From contig DCTX01000026.1 of assembly GCA_002329325.1 (NCBI GenBank), forward strand, positions 51,911 through 84,273: a DNA stretch of 32,363 nt. Reading direction: 5' to 3'. How positions within the stretch are numbered: the first letter of the stretch is position 1; the number at the start of each line of letters is the position of its first letter. The notes under the pieces were generated by a model, which had not been told where the DNA came from, did no database searches, and saw only the letters and a program-made list of their open reading frames with translations. Shown one piece after another: positions 1-9,114 of the stretch. This DNA is from Anaerolineales bacterium UBA1429. GTDB taxonomy: Bacteria; Chloroflexota; Anaerolineae; UBA1429. A program made the translations under genes and the position numbers.

Positions 1-258
1 CATCGGCTGCATCGGCATGGGCGCGGGGGGAACGGGAGGCGGCTCCACAACGGGGCGCGGCGGCTGGCCGGCCTCCCAGCTCTCGCCGTTCCACACGAAC
101 CAGGCCCCCGTGCGCTCCTGCAGCATCCACGTGCGCCCTTCGGCATCCTCCACGCGCAGGTCGTTCAGCCGCCCGCGATAGGTCTCGATGTCCAGCTCGC
201 CCGCCTGAAGCATGCGCTCCAACTCGCCAAAGATCTGTTCTGCCTGCCGGAAATCCAT
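1..258 (-). CDS. Partial proline-rich hypothetical protein (N-terminal part)
   Basis: Reading leftward from an ATG at 258-256, the frame stays open to the window edge (86 codons), so the C-terminus is missing. It begins MDFRQAEQIFGELERM and continues with a helical start, a 'YRGRLNDLRVEDAEGR.W' stretch and a Trp-rich 'GAWFVWNGESWE' strand pair, followed by a Pro/Val/Met-rich linker (PRPVVEPPPVPPAP). I recall similar N-terminal modules in Chloroflexota proteins, usually ahead of a linker and a zinc-ribbon, FHA or membrane part; that is memory, not a search. A good Shine-Dalgarno (GGGGGAGG) lies about 8 nt upstream of the ATG, and a TTGACA/CATAAT promoter lies at 327-354. It is transcribed divergently from the DUF2723 gene. 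No function can be assigned. Confidence 0.75.
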   Translation of the reverse strand, partial: MDFRQAEQIFGELERMLQAGELDIETYRGRLNDLRVEDAEGRTWMLQERTGAWFVWNGESWEAGQPPRPVVEPPPVPPAPMPMQPM

Positions 259-326
259 CCTGTGGCCTCCCCCGACGCTCGAGCAGCGCCCCCCGTCGCC
301 GATGAATCCAATGCGGTTCGCTGGAC

Positions 327-354
327 ATTATGGCTGCGACAGACGCTGTGTCAA
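327..354 (-). promoter_or_regulatory. Promoter of the minus-strand partial gene
   Basis: On the minus strand a perfect TTGACA (plus 349-354) is followed after 16 bp by CATAAT (plus 327-332). This puts the transcript start about 60 nt before the ATG at 258. It lies inside the apparent upstream extension of the DUF2723 reading frame, which argues that the extension is not coding. Confidence 0.6.
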
Positions 355-438
355 GTGCTGCCCCAGAGCGAACGCGCCCGGCGTTCTGGCGCAATGGGCC
401 GTCGCCGCGGACCGTGGCTGCGCTTGCCCACCGTGCGC

Positions 439-467
439 TTGCCATCTGGGGCGCGAGGTGCTATATC
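439..467 (+). promoter_or_regulatory. Promoter of the DUF2723 gene
   Basis: TTGCCA (439-444), a 17-bp spacer and TATATC (462-467), with TGC directly before the -10 (extended -10). The predicted transcript start is near 474. A GGAGG Shine-Dalgarno follows at 491-495. Together with the opposing promoter at 327-354 it makes 259-504 a divergent promoter region. Confidence 0.6.
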
Positions 468-504
468 TGGATGCGTCAGATCGCCACCACGGAGGGATAT
501 CGCC

Positions 505-2463
505 ATCGCCGCAACGCAGCACACACAGTCGCGACCGGCCTGGCAGCGCTGGCCGCTGGTAGAGGCGCTGCTGTTGATCGCCTTGCTGGCGGTCTACGTG
601 CGCACCCTGGCGCCCGGCGTCCTGGGCGGCGACGCAGGCGAACTGCAGTTTGTGCCTGCCATCCTGAGCCTGCCCCACCCCACCGGCACGCCCCTATACA
701 TCCTGCTGGGCAAGCTGTGGAGCCTGTTGCCCCTGGGCCCCAGCGTGGCCTGGCGCATGAGCCTGCTGGCGGCGGTCGCGGCCTCGTTTGCCGTGGTGGT
801 GGTCTATCGCGCCGTTGCGCAGGCCGGCCACGGCATCCTGCCCGGCCTGGCAGCAGCGCTCACCCTGGCCTTTGGCCCCACCTTCTGGGAGCAGGCCACC
901 CTGGCCGACAAGTACGCCTTCAACGCGCTGATGGTGGCCGTGGTTCTGGCCCTGGCGCTGCGCTGGGGCGCCGCGCGCACCCCCCGCACCCTGTATGGCC
1001 TCGCATTCGTCTATGGCCTCAGCCTGGCGCACCACCGCACCATGATCCTGTTCGCGCCCCTGCTGCTGGGCTATGTATGGGCCATCGAGGGGCCCGCCCT
1101 CTGGCGCGACGGCCTCCGCCTGCTGCGGCTGGCGTTGCTGCTGGTCCTTCCGTTGGCGCTCTACCTGTACCTGCCCTGGGCGGAGGCTCGGGGCCTGCCC
1201 CCGGGCACCTGGCATCCTGGCACCCTGGCCGAGTGGTACACCTACCTGTTCGACACCGGCCGCGTCGGCATGGTCTACGTAGACCTATCCATTTTGGGGG
1301 AGCGCCTGGCGTTCTACGGGCGCACCCTGTGGACCGATTTCGGCGGCGTCGGCGTCGCCCTGGGGCTGTACGGCCTGGCGATGCAGCTTCGGCGGCGTCG
1401 GCTCGACGCCCTTTTCCTCTTGGGCGGGTTCATCCTGCAGGCGTTTCTGGCGCTCAACCATCACGTCCCGCGCCACTGGGTCTACTTTATCCCCTCCTTT
1501 CTCATCTTTGGCCTATGGATCGGCGAGGGCGTGGCCGCGCTGCCCGCCTGGACCCTGGGCCGCTCGCCGCGCGTCCCCTGGAACACGCGCATACCGGCCC
1601 TGTTGCTGGTGCTCGTGATCATGGCCTGGATCCTGGTCCCCTGGTTGGGGCGCTACCAGGAGCTGCGCCAGGCGCATCTGGGCGCGGGCGCCCTGGACCC
1701 CTGGCGGCAGACCCTCAAGACCGGCTACATGGCCGACCGGCTGGGCGGTGCCCTGGCGGAGGTGGCCCCGGACGCCGTTGTGATCGGCGACTGGGAGCAG
1801 GCCACGCCCCTCTGGTACTATCAGCAGGTGGAGGGCTTGCGCCCGGACGCCACCATTGTATACCCCATGGAGCGGCTGGACGAGGTCCTGGCGTGGGGGC
1901 GGCCCGTCTACCTGGCGCGGACGCTGCCCGGCGTGGGGGCCCCCTGGCGCCCCTGGGCGGAGACGCCCCTGGTGGCCTTGCGCGACGAGCCGACGTTGGC
2001 GCTGCCCGAGGCAGCCACGCCGATTGGCCAGGGCCTGGGTGGCGTGATCGAGCTGGCCGGGTTCCGGCTGCATCCCGTTGTGCGGGTTTCTGCAGGCGGC
2101 CCGGAAGAGCCCCATCCCGGCGAGGTAGTGGCCCTGACCGTCTACTGGCGCGCCTTGACCGCGCCAGCCCACGATTATTCGGTGTCGCTGCGCCTCTATG
2201 ACGCCGCCGGCGCTCAGGTGGCCAGCGTGGATAGCCAGCACCCGGTGCTGGGCATGTACCCCACCTCGAGCTGGACGCCGGGCGAGGTCGTGGCCGACTA
2301 TTACGAGCTGCAGGTGCCCCGCGAGCTGGGCCCCGGAGAACTCACCTGGCGCGTGGTGCTCTACCGCGCCCTGCCCGAGGGCGGCTGGGAGAACCTGCCT
2401 CTGGACGGCGCCCCCGAGCAGAGCGAGGTGGTGGGCGGGACGATCCGGGTGCTGGGGCGCTAG
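505..2463 (+). CDS. DUF2723 family membrane glycosyltransferase-like protein
   Basis: Polytopic membrane protein of the DUF2723 family (bacterial relatives of GT-C protein O-mannosyltransferases, which take sugars from a lipid carrier outside the membrane). The family signature is clear after the first membrane segment: GDAGELQFVPA then LPHPTGTPLYILLGKLWS, carrying the acidic residues expected for GT-C catalysis. About ten hydrophobic segments follow. The last ~150 residues form a soluble beta-sandwich with DYSVSLRLYDAAG and DSQHPVLGMYPTSSW motifs, a domain I associate with Chloroflexota GT-C proteins. The frame is open back to a GTG at 262, but 262-504 contains two opposed promoters. GGAGG at 491-495 sits 9 nt before an ATC at 505, giving 652 aa with the first membrane helix near the N-terminus. 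The alternatives are GTG 262, ATG 394 and GTG 430, all without a Shine-Dalgarno. Family assignment is firm; the exact start and the acceptor are uncertain. Confidence 0.85.
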   Translation: MAATQHTQSRPAWQRWPLVEALLLIALLAVYVRTLAPGVLGGDAGELQFVPAILSLPHPTGTPLYILLGKLWSLLPLGPSVAWRMSLLAAVAASFAVVVVYRAVAQAGHGILPGLAAALTLAFGPTFWEQATLADKYAFNALMVAVVLALALRWGAARTPRTLYGLAFVYGLSLAHHRTMILFAPLLLGYVWAIEGPALWRDGLRLLRLALLLVLPLALYLYLPWAEARGLPPGTWHPGTLAEWYTYLFDTGRVGMVYVDLSILGERLAFYGRTLWTDFGGVGVALGLYGLAMQLRRRRLDALFLLGGFILQAFLALNHHVPRHWVYFIPSFLIFGLWIGEGVAALPAWTLGRSPRVPWNTRIPALLLVLVIMAWILVPWLGRYQELRQAHLGAGALDPWRQTLKTGYMADRLGGALAEVAPDAVVIGDWEQATPLWYYQQVEGLRPDATIVYPMERLDEVLAWGRPVYLARTLPGVGAPWRPWAETPLVALRDEPTLALPEAATPIGQGLGGVIELAGFRLHPVVRVSAGGPEEPHPGEVVALTVYWRALTAPAHDYSVSLRLYDAAGAQVASVDSQHPVLGMYPTSSWTPGEVVADYYELQVPRELGPGELTWRVVLYRALPEGGWENLPLDGAPEQSEVVGGTIRVLGR

Positions 2464-2499
2464 CAGGCCGCAGCAGACGAACGAGACAGAAGCCATGCC

Positions 2500-2991
2500 A
2501 TGAGGAAATACGCCAAAGAGGATCAGCGTCTGCTGGCGACGTGGGCTGCCGATTGCGCCGAGAGGGTGCTCCCCCTCTTCGAGCGGGCCTACCCGCACGA
2601 CGGCCGCCCTCGCCAGGCCATCGAGGCCTGCCGCGCATGGGTTCGCACCGGCGTCTTTCGCATGGCCGACATTCGGGACGCAGCTCTCGGCGCCCACGCC
2701 GCCGCCCGCGGAGCAGGCGAGAACGCGGCAGCGTGCTATGCCGCGCGAGCTGCCGGCCAGGCCGTGGGCACGGCCCATGTGGCGCAACACGCCTATGGCG
2801 CAGCCCTCTACGGGCTCAAGGCAGTCGCCGCGGCCGCCCCTGAGGATGCCGGCGAGGCCGCCGCCAGAGAGCGCGCCTGGCAGGTGCAACACGCGCCGCC
2901 AGAGCACAGGCCAGAGATCGAGAAGAGGGTCGTCATCGAGGACCGCAGAGGGCGCGTGTTCGTCACCATTCACAAGGATGAGGACTTTTAG
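2500..2991 (+). CDS. Imm5-like putative immunity protein
   Basis: 163 aa, soluble and strongly helical, Ala-rich. It resembles the Imm5 family of predicted polymorphic-toxin immunity proteins: an N-terminal WAADCAERVLPLFERAYP stretch, then RPRQAIEACRAWVRTG, then Ala/His-rich helices (AHAAARGAGE, AARAAGQAVGTAHVAQHA). The charged C-terminal tail (EKRVVIEDRRGRVFVTIHKDEDF) is not part of that core. It starts 36 nt after the DUF2723 stop, probably on the same transcript; the ATG has no obvious Shine-Dalgarno. No toxin, Rhs/YD-repeat or secretion gene is in the window, so it is an orphan here. The family match is from memory of its motifs. It could serve a housekeeping role unrelated to toxins. Confidence 0.6.
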   Translation: MRKYAKEDQRLLATWAADCAERVLPLFERAYPHDGRPRQAIEACRAWVRTGVFRMADIRDAALGAHAAARGAGENAAACYAARAAGQAVGTAHVAQHAYGAALYGLKAVAAAAPEDAGEAAARERAWQVQHAPPEHRPEIEKRVVIEDRRGRVFVTIHKDEDF

Positions 2992-3073
2992 GGGGCCGCC
3001 CCCGAGGCGTTCGCCGTGCGAGCCCCGGCGGCGCAACGAGTCCCTCGGCCCATAGCGCCGGGCCTGCCGCGAT

Positions 3074-3081
3074 GCTATAAT
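3074..3081 (+). promoter_or_regulatory. Extended -10 promoter of the Ldh2-family gene
   Basis: A perfect TATAAT (3076-3081) preceded by TGC gives an extended -10. No convincing -35 is present about 17 bp upstream, which is tolerated with extended -10 elements. The predicted start lies near 3088, about 24 nt ahead of the ATG at 3112. Confidence 0.6.
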
Positions 3082-3111
3082 CCCCCCATCTCTCGCACGA
3101 AAGGCGGTAGC

Positions 3112-4149
3112 ATGATTCGCATATCGGCAGGCAGATTGACCCAGGTCGTCAGCGGCGTCTTTGCGGCGGCGGGCGTGCCCGAGGCCGACGCCGCGCAGGT
3201 GGCCGAATCGCTGGTGGAGAACAACCTGGTGGGCCACGACTCCCACGGCGTGCTGCGCGTTGGCTCCTACGTCCAGGCCCTGGAGAACGGCCGGCTGGAT
3301 CCCCACGGCGAGACCCGCATCCTGCGCGAGAGCGCCACCACGGCGCTGCTGGATGGTGGGCGCAACTGGGGCGTGTTGGTGGCCCGCGCCGCCATGAACC
3401 TGGCCATGCAGAAGGCCCGCGAGCACGACATGGGCATGGTGGCCATCCGCAACACGGCCCACACGGGGCGCCTGGGCGAGTACACGGTGCAGGCCGCGCG
3501 CGAGGGCTTTGTGGCCATGGTCATCGGCACCGGCTCGCGACCCGGCGGCACCGTCGCCCCCTTTGGCGCCGCCAGCCCCGTGTTCAACACCAATCCGCTG
3601 AGCTGGGGCGTGCCCGCCAACCGGTTCCCCGCCGTGTTTGTGGATTTCGCCACCTCGGCCGCGGCCTGGGGCAAGATCCAGTCCGCCCTGGACAAAGGCA
3701 CCTCCATCCCCCTGGGGTGGCTGCTCAACGCCCAGGGCGAGCCCACCACCGACCCGGAGGATCAGCGGCGGGGCGGCGTGCAACTGCCCTTTGGCGATCA
3801 CAAGGGCTCCGGGCTGGCCTTCATGGTCGAGATCCTCTGCGGCGGGCTGAGCGGCGTGAGTTGCGCGCCTCTGGATGACTATGCCGGCGAGTTCGTGCTG
3901 GTGATGGGCGCCGTCAACATCGCCGCCTTCCAGCCCGTGGAACGCTTCCGCGCCCAGGTGGACGGCCTGGTCGACGCCGTCAAAAGCGCCCGCAAGGCCC
4001 CCGGCGTGCAAGAGATCCTGGTCCCCGGCGAGATGGAATGGCGCACCCGCGAGCAGCGCCTGCGCGATGGCATCGAAGTGCCCGAGGCGGCCTGGGAACG
4101 CATCGTGGCTGCGGGCCAGCGGCACGGCTATACCGTCACCCTGGATTAG
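3112..4149 (+). CDS. Ldh2/YlbC-family NAD(P)-dependent oxidoreductase
   Basis: 345 aa, the usual length for the Ldh2 family (malate/L-lactate/ureidoglycolate/diketogulonate dehydrogenases), which reduce or oxidise 2-oxo/2-hydroxy acids with NAD(P)H in the cytoplasm. Family landmarks are HDSHGVLRVGSYV near residue 47 (substrate/catalytic His), AIRNTAHTGRLGEYT (nucleotide-binding region), VFVDFATSAAAWGKI and GDHKGSGLAFMVEILCGGLSG. The ATG at 3112 follows AAAGGCGG at a good distance and lies just after an extended -10 promoter; an upstream GTG at 3016 in frame precedes that promoter and is rejected. The substrate cannot be told from sequence. The next gene, an M55 peptidase, follows after 64 nt on the same strand. 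Confidence 0.88.
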   Translation: MIRISAGRLTQVVSGVFAAAGVPEADAAQVAESLVENNLVGHDSHGVLRVGSYVQALENGRLDPHGETRILRESATTALLDGGRNWGVLVARAAMNLAMQKAREHDMGMVAIRNTAHTGRLGEYTVQAAREGFVAMVIGTGSRPGGTVAPFGAASPVFNTNPLSWGVPANRFPAVFVDFATSAAAWGKIQSALDKGTSIPLGWLLNAQGEPTTDPEDQRRGGVQLPFGDHKGSGLAFMVEILCGGLSGVSCAPLDDYAGEFVLVMGAVNIAAFQPVERFRAQVDGLVDAVKSARKAPGVQEILVPGEMEWRTREQRLRDGIEVPEAAWERIVAAGQRHGYTVTLD

Positions 4150-4213
4150 GGCGCGGGAGGCGACGAGCAGCTCCGAAATGGCCGGGGGCGGCAACACAAC
4201 CGAGGAGGAACAG

Positions 4214-4990
4214 ATGAAGATCTATATGATAACGGACCTGGAGGGCATCGCCGGCGTGGCGCGCTGGGACCAGACCGGTAGCGACCAGCCGGGCTATGCC
4301 CAGGCCACGCGCCTGATGACCGAGGAGCTGTGCGCCTGCGTCGCCGGCATCCAGGCCGTGGATGCCCGGGCCGAGATCTGGGTTTGGGACGCCCACGGCC
4401 CTGGCTCCATTGACGTCGAGCGCTTCCCGCGCGGCGCGCTGCTCCTGAATCGCGGGTCCATCGAACCGCCCGCATTCCTGGATAGCACCTTTGACGCCGT
4501 GTTCTTCCTAGGCCAACACGCCAAGGCGGGCACCCTCAACGGCAACCTGGCCCACACCTACTCGTCCCAGGGCTATGGTTGGTTCAAGATCAATGGCCTG
4601 GAGCTGGGTGAGTTCGGTTGCCGCGCCGCCCTGGCGGGCAGCCTGGGCGTGCCCACCGTCTTTATCAGCGGCGATGACACCATGCTGGCCGAGGCCCGTG
4701 CCCTGATCCCCAACATCTATGGCGCCCAGGTCAAGATCGGGCTGGGGCAGCAGCTCGCGCTGCACCTGGCTCCCGAGGACGCCCGCGATCTGGTGCGCGA
4801 CACGGCCGCCCAGGCCGCCGCACACCTGGGCGAGATCGCGCCCTTTGTCATCCCGGGGCCGCCCTACGAACAGGTGATCCGCATCGTGGGACGCACGGAC
4901 CCCGGTCACCTTCTGCGCCATGGCTTCTCCCAGGTGGACGCCCAGACGTTCGTCAAGCGCGCCGAACGTCTGCAGGACCTCCACGTCTAG
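4214..4990 (+). CDS. M55-family D-aminopeptidase (DppA-like)
   Basis: 258 aa zinc peptidase of family M55, whose type member DppA releases N-terminal D-amino acids from D-Ala peptides such as cell-wall fragments. The metal and catalytic residues known from DppA are all present near their usual positions: D8 and E10 (ITDLEGIAGV), H61 (WDAHGP), H102 (GQHA), the putative nucleophile H114 (AHTYS) and E133 (GEFG). There is no signal peptide, so it is probably cytoplasmic. The ATG has a very good GAGGAGGAA Shine-Dalgarno. The start lies 64 nt after the Ldh2-family gene and I see no terminator between, so cotranscription is likely. A second M55 gene lies at 30211-30996. Confidence 0.9.
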   Translation: MKIYMITDLEGIAGVARWDQTGSDQPGYAQATRLMTEELCACVAGIQAVDARAEIWVWDAHGPGSIDVERFPRGALLLNRGSIEPPAFLDSTFDAVFFLGQHAKAGTLNGNLAHTYSSQGYGWFKINGLELGEFGCRAALAGSLGVPTVFISGDDTMLAEARALIPNIYGAQVKIGLGQQLALHLAPEDARDLVRDTAAQAAAHLGEIAPFVIPGPPYEQVIRIVGRTDPGHLLRHGFSQVDAQTFVKRAERLQDLHV

Positions 4991-5007
4991 CCCGGTTTGG
5001 CGCAACC

Positions 5008-5024
5008 CGAGCGCCCCGCGCTCG
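5008..5024. terminator. Stem-loop after the M55 gene
   Basis: CGAGCGC-CCC-GCGCTCG is a perfect 7-bp inverted repeat 18 nt after the M55 stop codon and just before the ATG at 5026. It has no T-run, so it may be a weak terminator, or a structure over the translation start of the next gene. Confidence 0.35.
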
Positions 5025-5025
5025 T

Positions 5026-5742
5026 ATGGTAAACGACGCGAGAGGAGCAACAGCCTTCGTGCCCGCCTGGATCGAGTTTCTGTTGAGCGGGGTCTGCCAC
5101 CAGTATCCCGAGCATGCCCTGCACTTTCAGGGAGCAGCGCTGCCCTTGTGCGCCCGTTGCACGGGCCTTTTTGGCGGCGCGCTGCTGGCCCTGGTCATCC
5201 TGTTGCTGACGGGGCGTGGCCGCCGCCTGGGGTTCGCCCCCTGGTGGGCCCAGGGGGTGCTGGCCGCGCTGGCCACCTGGTGGGCGCTGGATGGCCTGAA
5301 CTCGTTCCTATACGCTTGGCTGGGACGGCCCTGGCTCTACGAGCCCACCAATACCCTGCGCCTGCTGACGGGCCTGGGGTTGGGGCTGGCCGCCGGGATC
5401 GAGGTCCTGCCCGCAGCGACCCAATGTCTGCTGGTGGAGGGCGATCCGCGCCCGGTGATCCAGCGGCCCGGCGAACTGGCCATACTGCTGGCCTGCCAGG
5501 CTGCCGGCGGAGCGCTGCTGCTGAGGGGGCGCCTGGCCTACGGCGTGGCGGCGGCCTGGGCCGTGGCGGGGGTCATGGTGCTGCTGGTGGGCGCCAACAC
5601 CCTGCTGGCAACGATCCTGGCGGGGGCAGAGCCGGAGACCCTCACCGGCAGGCGGCTGGCCGTCCTGACCGCGGGAGGGGCGCTGCTGGCCCTGGCCGAG
5701 ACGGGCGGGCTGGCGCTCTTGAGGAGCTGGCTCGGCGTGTAG
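5026..5742 (+). CDS. DUF2085 family membrane protein
   Basis: 238 aa with about six hydrophobic segments. The N-terminus carries the DUF2085 signature: a GVCHQYPEHALHF motif followed by LPLCARCTGLFGGALLAL, with paired Cys and His residues at the membrane surface that could bind metal; the family has no established function. The frame opens at an ATG at 5026 that lacks a Shine-Dalgarno and sits directly after a stem-loop. A GTG at 5059 lies 11 nt after AGGAG (5043-5047) and would remove 11 residues ahead of the conserved part; either start is possible. A hairpin follows the stop, and the next gene has its own promoter. Confidence 0.8.
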   Translation: MVNDARGATAFVPAWIEFLLSGVCHQYPEHALHFQGAALPLCARCTGLFGGALLALVILLLTGRGRRLGFAPWWAQGVLAALATWWALDGLNSFLYAWLGRPWLYEPTNTLRLLTGLGLGLAAGIEVLPAATQCLLVEGDPRPVIQRPGELAILLACQAAGGALLLRGRLAYGVAAAWAVAGVMVLLVGANTLLATILAGAEPETLTGRRLAVLTAGGALLALAETGGLALLRSWLGV

Positions 5743-5754
5743 TCGGGGAGCCAC

Positions 5755-5778
5755 CCTGCCCGCCCGGAGCCGGGCAGG
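5755..5778 (+). terminator. Hairpin terminator after DUF2085 gene
   Basis: CCTGCCCG (5755-5762) pairs with CGGGCAGG (5771-5778) around an 8-nt loop, starting 12 nt after the stop codon. There is no T-run, so termination efficiency is uncertain. Confidence 0.45.
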
Positions 5779-5782
5779 CGGG

Positions 5783-5811
5783 TTGTGTATCCATTTCTGG
5801 CTTGTTATAAT
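5783..5811 (+). promoter_or_regulatory. Promoter of the DUF4013 gene
   Basis: TTGTGT (5783-5788), 17 bp, then a perfect TATAAT (5806-5811) with TGT before it (extended -10). The predicted start near 5818 leaves a ~64-nt leader ending in an AGGAGGG Shine-Dalgarno. Confidence 0.7.
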
Positions 5812-5881
5812 GGGTGTCGAGGTTGTCGCGCTTCCTGCAGTGGGGTCGGCGTCGAGTCGTCGGCCATAAGAGGAGGGTCTC

Positions 5882-6568
5882 ATGGACATCGGCAAGGCGT
5901 TCACGTACGTATTCGATGATGAGAGCTGGATCAAGAAGATCCTCATCGGAGGCATCGTCTCGATCATCCCCATCGTCAACCTGATCGCTGTGGGCTATGG
6001 CCTGCGGGTGCTGAAAAACGTCGTCCAGGGCCAGGAAAAGCCCCTCCCCGAGTGGGACGATTGGGGCGGTGACTTTATGAAGGGCTTGATGGTCTTTTTC
6101 GCGGGCGTCATCTATGCCTTGCCGGCCATCTTGCTGAGCGGCGTGGGAGCCATCATCGCGGCCGTCGCATCCGATTCCTACGGGAACGTGAGCGGCGTGG
6201 GCGGCACCTGCCTCTTCGGCGTTCAATGCCTCAGCGTGGTGTGGAGCATCCTCATGGGCCTCTGGATGCCGGGAGCCATGATCGGCTACGCCACCGATGG
6301 CGAGTTTGGTGCCTTCTTCCGCTTTGGCGAGATCTGGGCGCTGATCAGCGGCAACCTGGGCGCCTACGGCATGGCGATTCTGGTGACGATCATCGCCAGC
6401 ATCATCTCCGGCCTGGGCACGATCCTGTGCATCGTGGGCGTGATCTTTACCTCGTTCTACGGAACCCTTGTCAGTATGCATGCCTACGGGCAGGTGGCCA
6501 CCGAGGCCAATCCGCCCACGACCATGGACGCGTTCCTCTCGGGCCAGAAGGACGAACCCGCCCTGTAG
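5882..6568 (+). CDS. DUF4013 family membrane protein
   Basis: 228 aa integral membrane protein of the DUF4013 type. It opens with MDIGKAFTYVFDDESWIKKI, the amphipathic start typical of the family, then a hydrophobic IIPIVNLIAVGYGLRVLKNV segment and LPEWDDWGGDFMKGL, followed by four or so further membrane helices and a short hydrophilic tail. The family is widespread in Chloroflexota and Archaea and has no known function. The start is well supported by AGGAGGG about 6 nt upstream. The gene has its own promoter and is followed by a long stem-loop, so it appears monocistronic. Confidence 0.85.
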   Translation: MDIGKAFTYVFDDESWIKKILIGGIVSIIPIVNLIAVGYGLRVLKNVVQGQEKPLPEWDDWGGDFMKGLMVFFAGVIYALPAILLSGVGAIIAAVASDSYGNVSGVGGTCLFGVQCLSVVWSILMGLWMPGAMIGYATDGEFGAFFRFGEIWALISGNLGAYGMAILVTIIASIISGLGTILCIVGVIFTSFYGTLVSMHAYGQVATEANPPTTMDAFLSGQKDEPAL

Positions 6569-6596
6569 GCCACGCGCCGTTCCATACGCATCTGTG

Positions 6597-6634
6597 CACA
6601 CAGAGAGAGGGCCTCGGCCCTCTCTCTCGCTGTG
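6597..6634 (+). terminator. Strong stem-loop terminator after DUF4013 gene
   Basis: AGAGAGAGGGCC (6602-6613) pairs perfectly with GGCCCTCTCTCT (6616-6627). Flanking CACA and TGTG extend the stem with one mismatched position. It starts about 30 nt after the stop; no T-run follows. Confidence 0.65.
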
Positions 6635-6683
6635 CGGCCCCCTGATGGGGCTCCAGAGACCGGCCTGGTAGCTTTCCGCTACC

Positions 6684-6719
6684 TTGTGACAGCTTTTGAC
6701 AGTATGCGCACGCTATACT
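6684..6719 (+). promoter_or_regulatory. Promoter/operator region of the mevalonate operon
   Basis: A TATACT -10 candidate (6714-6719) lies about 39 nt before the TTG start at 6758. Upstream are two direct copies of TGACAG (6687-6692 and 6697-6702) exactly 10 bp apart, one helical turn, as in many activator or repressor sites. The only TTGACA (6696-6701) is 12 bp from the -10, too close for a standard promoter. The site may therefore be activator-dependent. No regulator gene is adjacent. Confidence 0.4.
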
Positions 6720-6757
6720 GAGCCCCAGAAAGACTCGCCATCCCTTCTGGAGGAGCG

Positions 6758-9099
<2,342 letters not shown>

Positions 9100-9114
9100 G
9101 CGAGGCGCGAGCCT

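Noticed and set aside
330..2201. 623-codon plus-strand frame overlapping the DUF2723 gene
   Set aside because: Arg/Pro/Gly/Ala-rich, no hydrophobic pattern; the DUF2723 frame carries clear membrane segments and motifs.
2464..3111. Toxin gene partner for the Imm5-like protein
   Set aside because: Neither flank encodes a toxin-like domain; the neighbours are a glycosyltransferase and an Ldh2-family dehydrogenase.
1513..4197. 894-codon open frame on the minus strand
   Set aside because: It lies antisense to three well-identified plus-strand genes and reads as His/Gly/Ala/Gln-rich low-complexity protein with no family motif, as expected from high GC at third positions.
6696..6719. TTGACA and TATACT as a simple sigma-70 promoter
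   Set aside because: The spacer is only 12 bp, too short; kept instead as a possible activator-dependent site with direct repeats.
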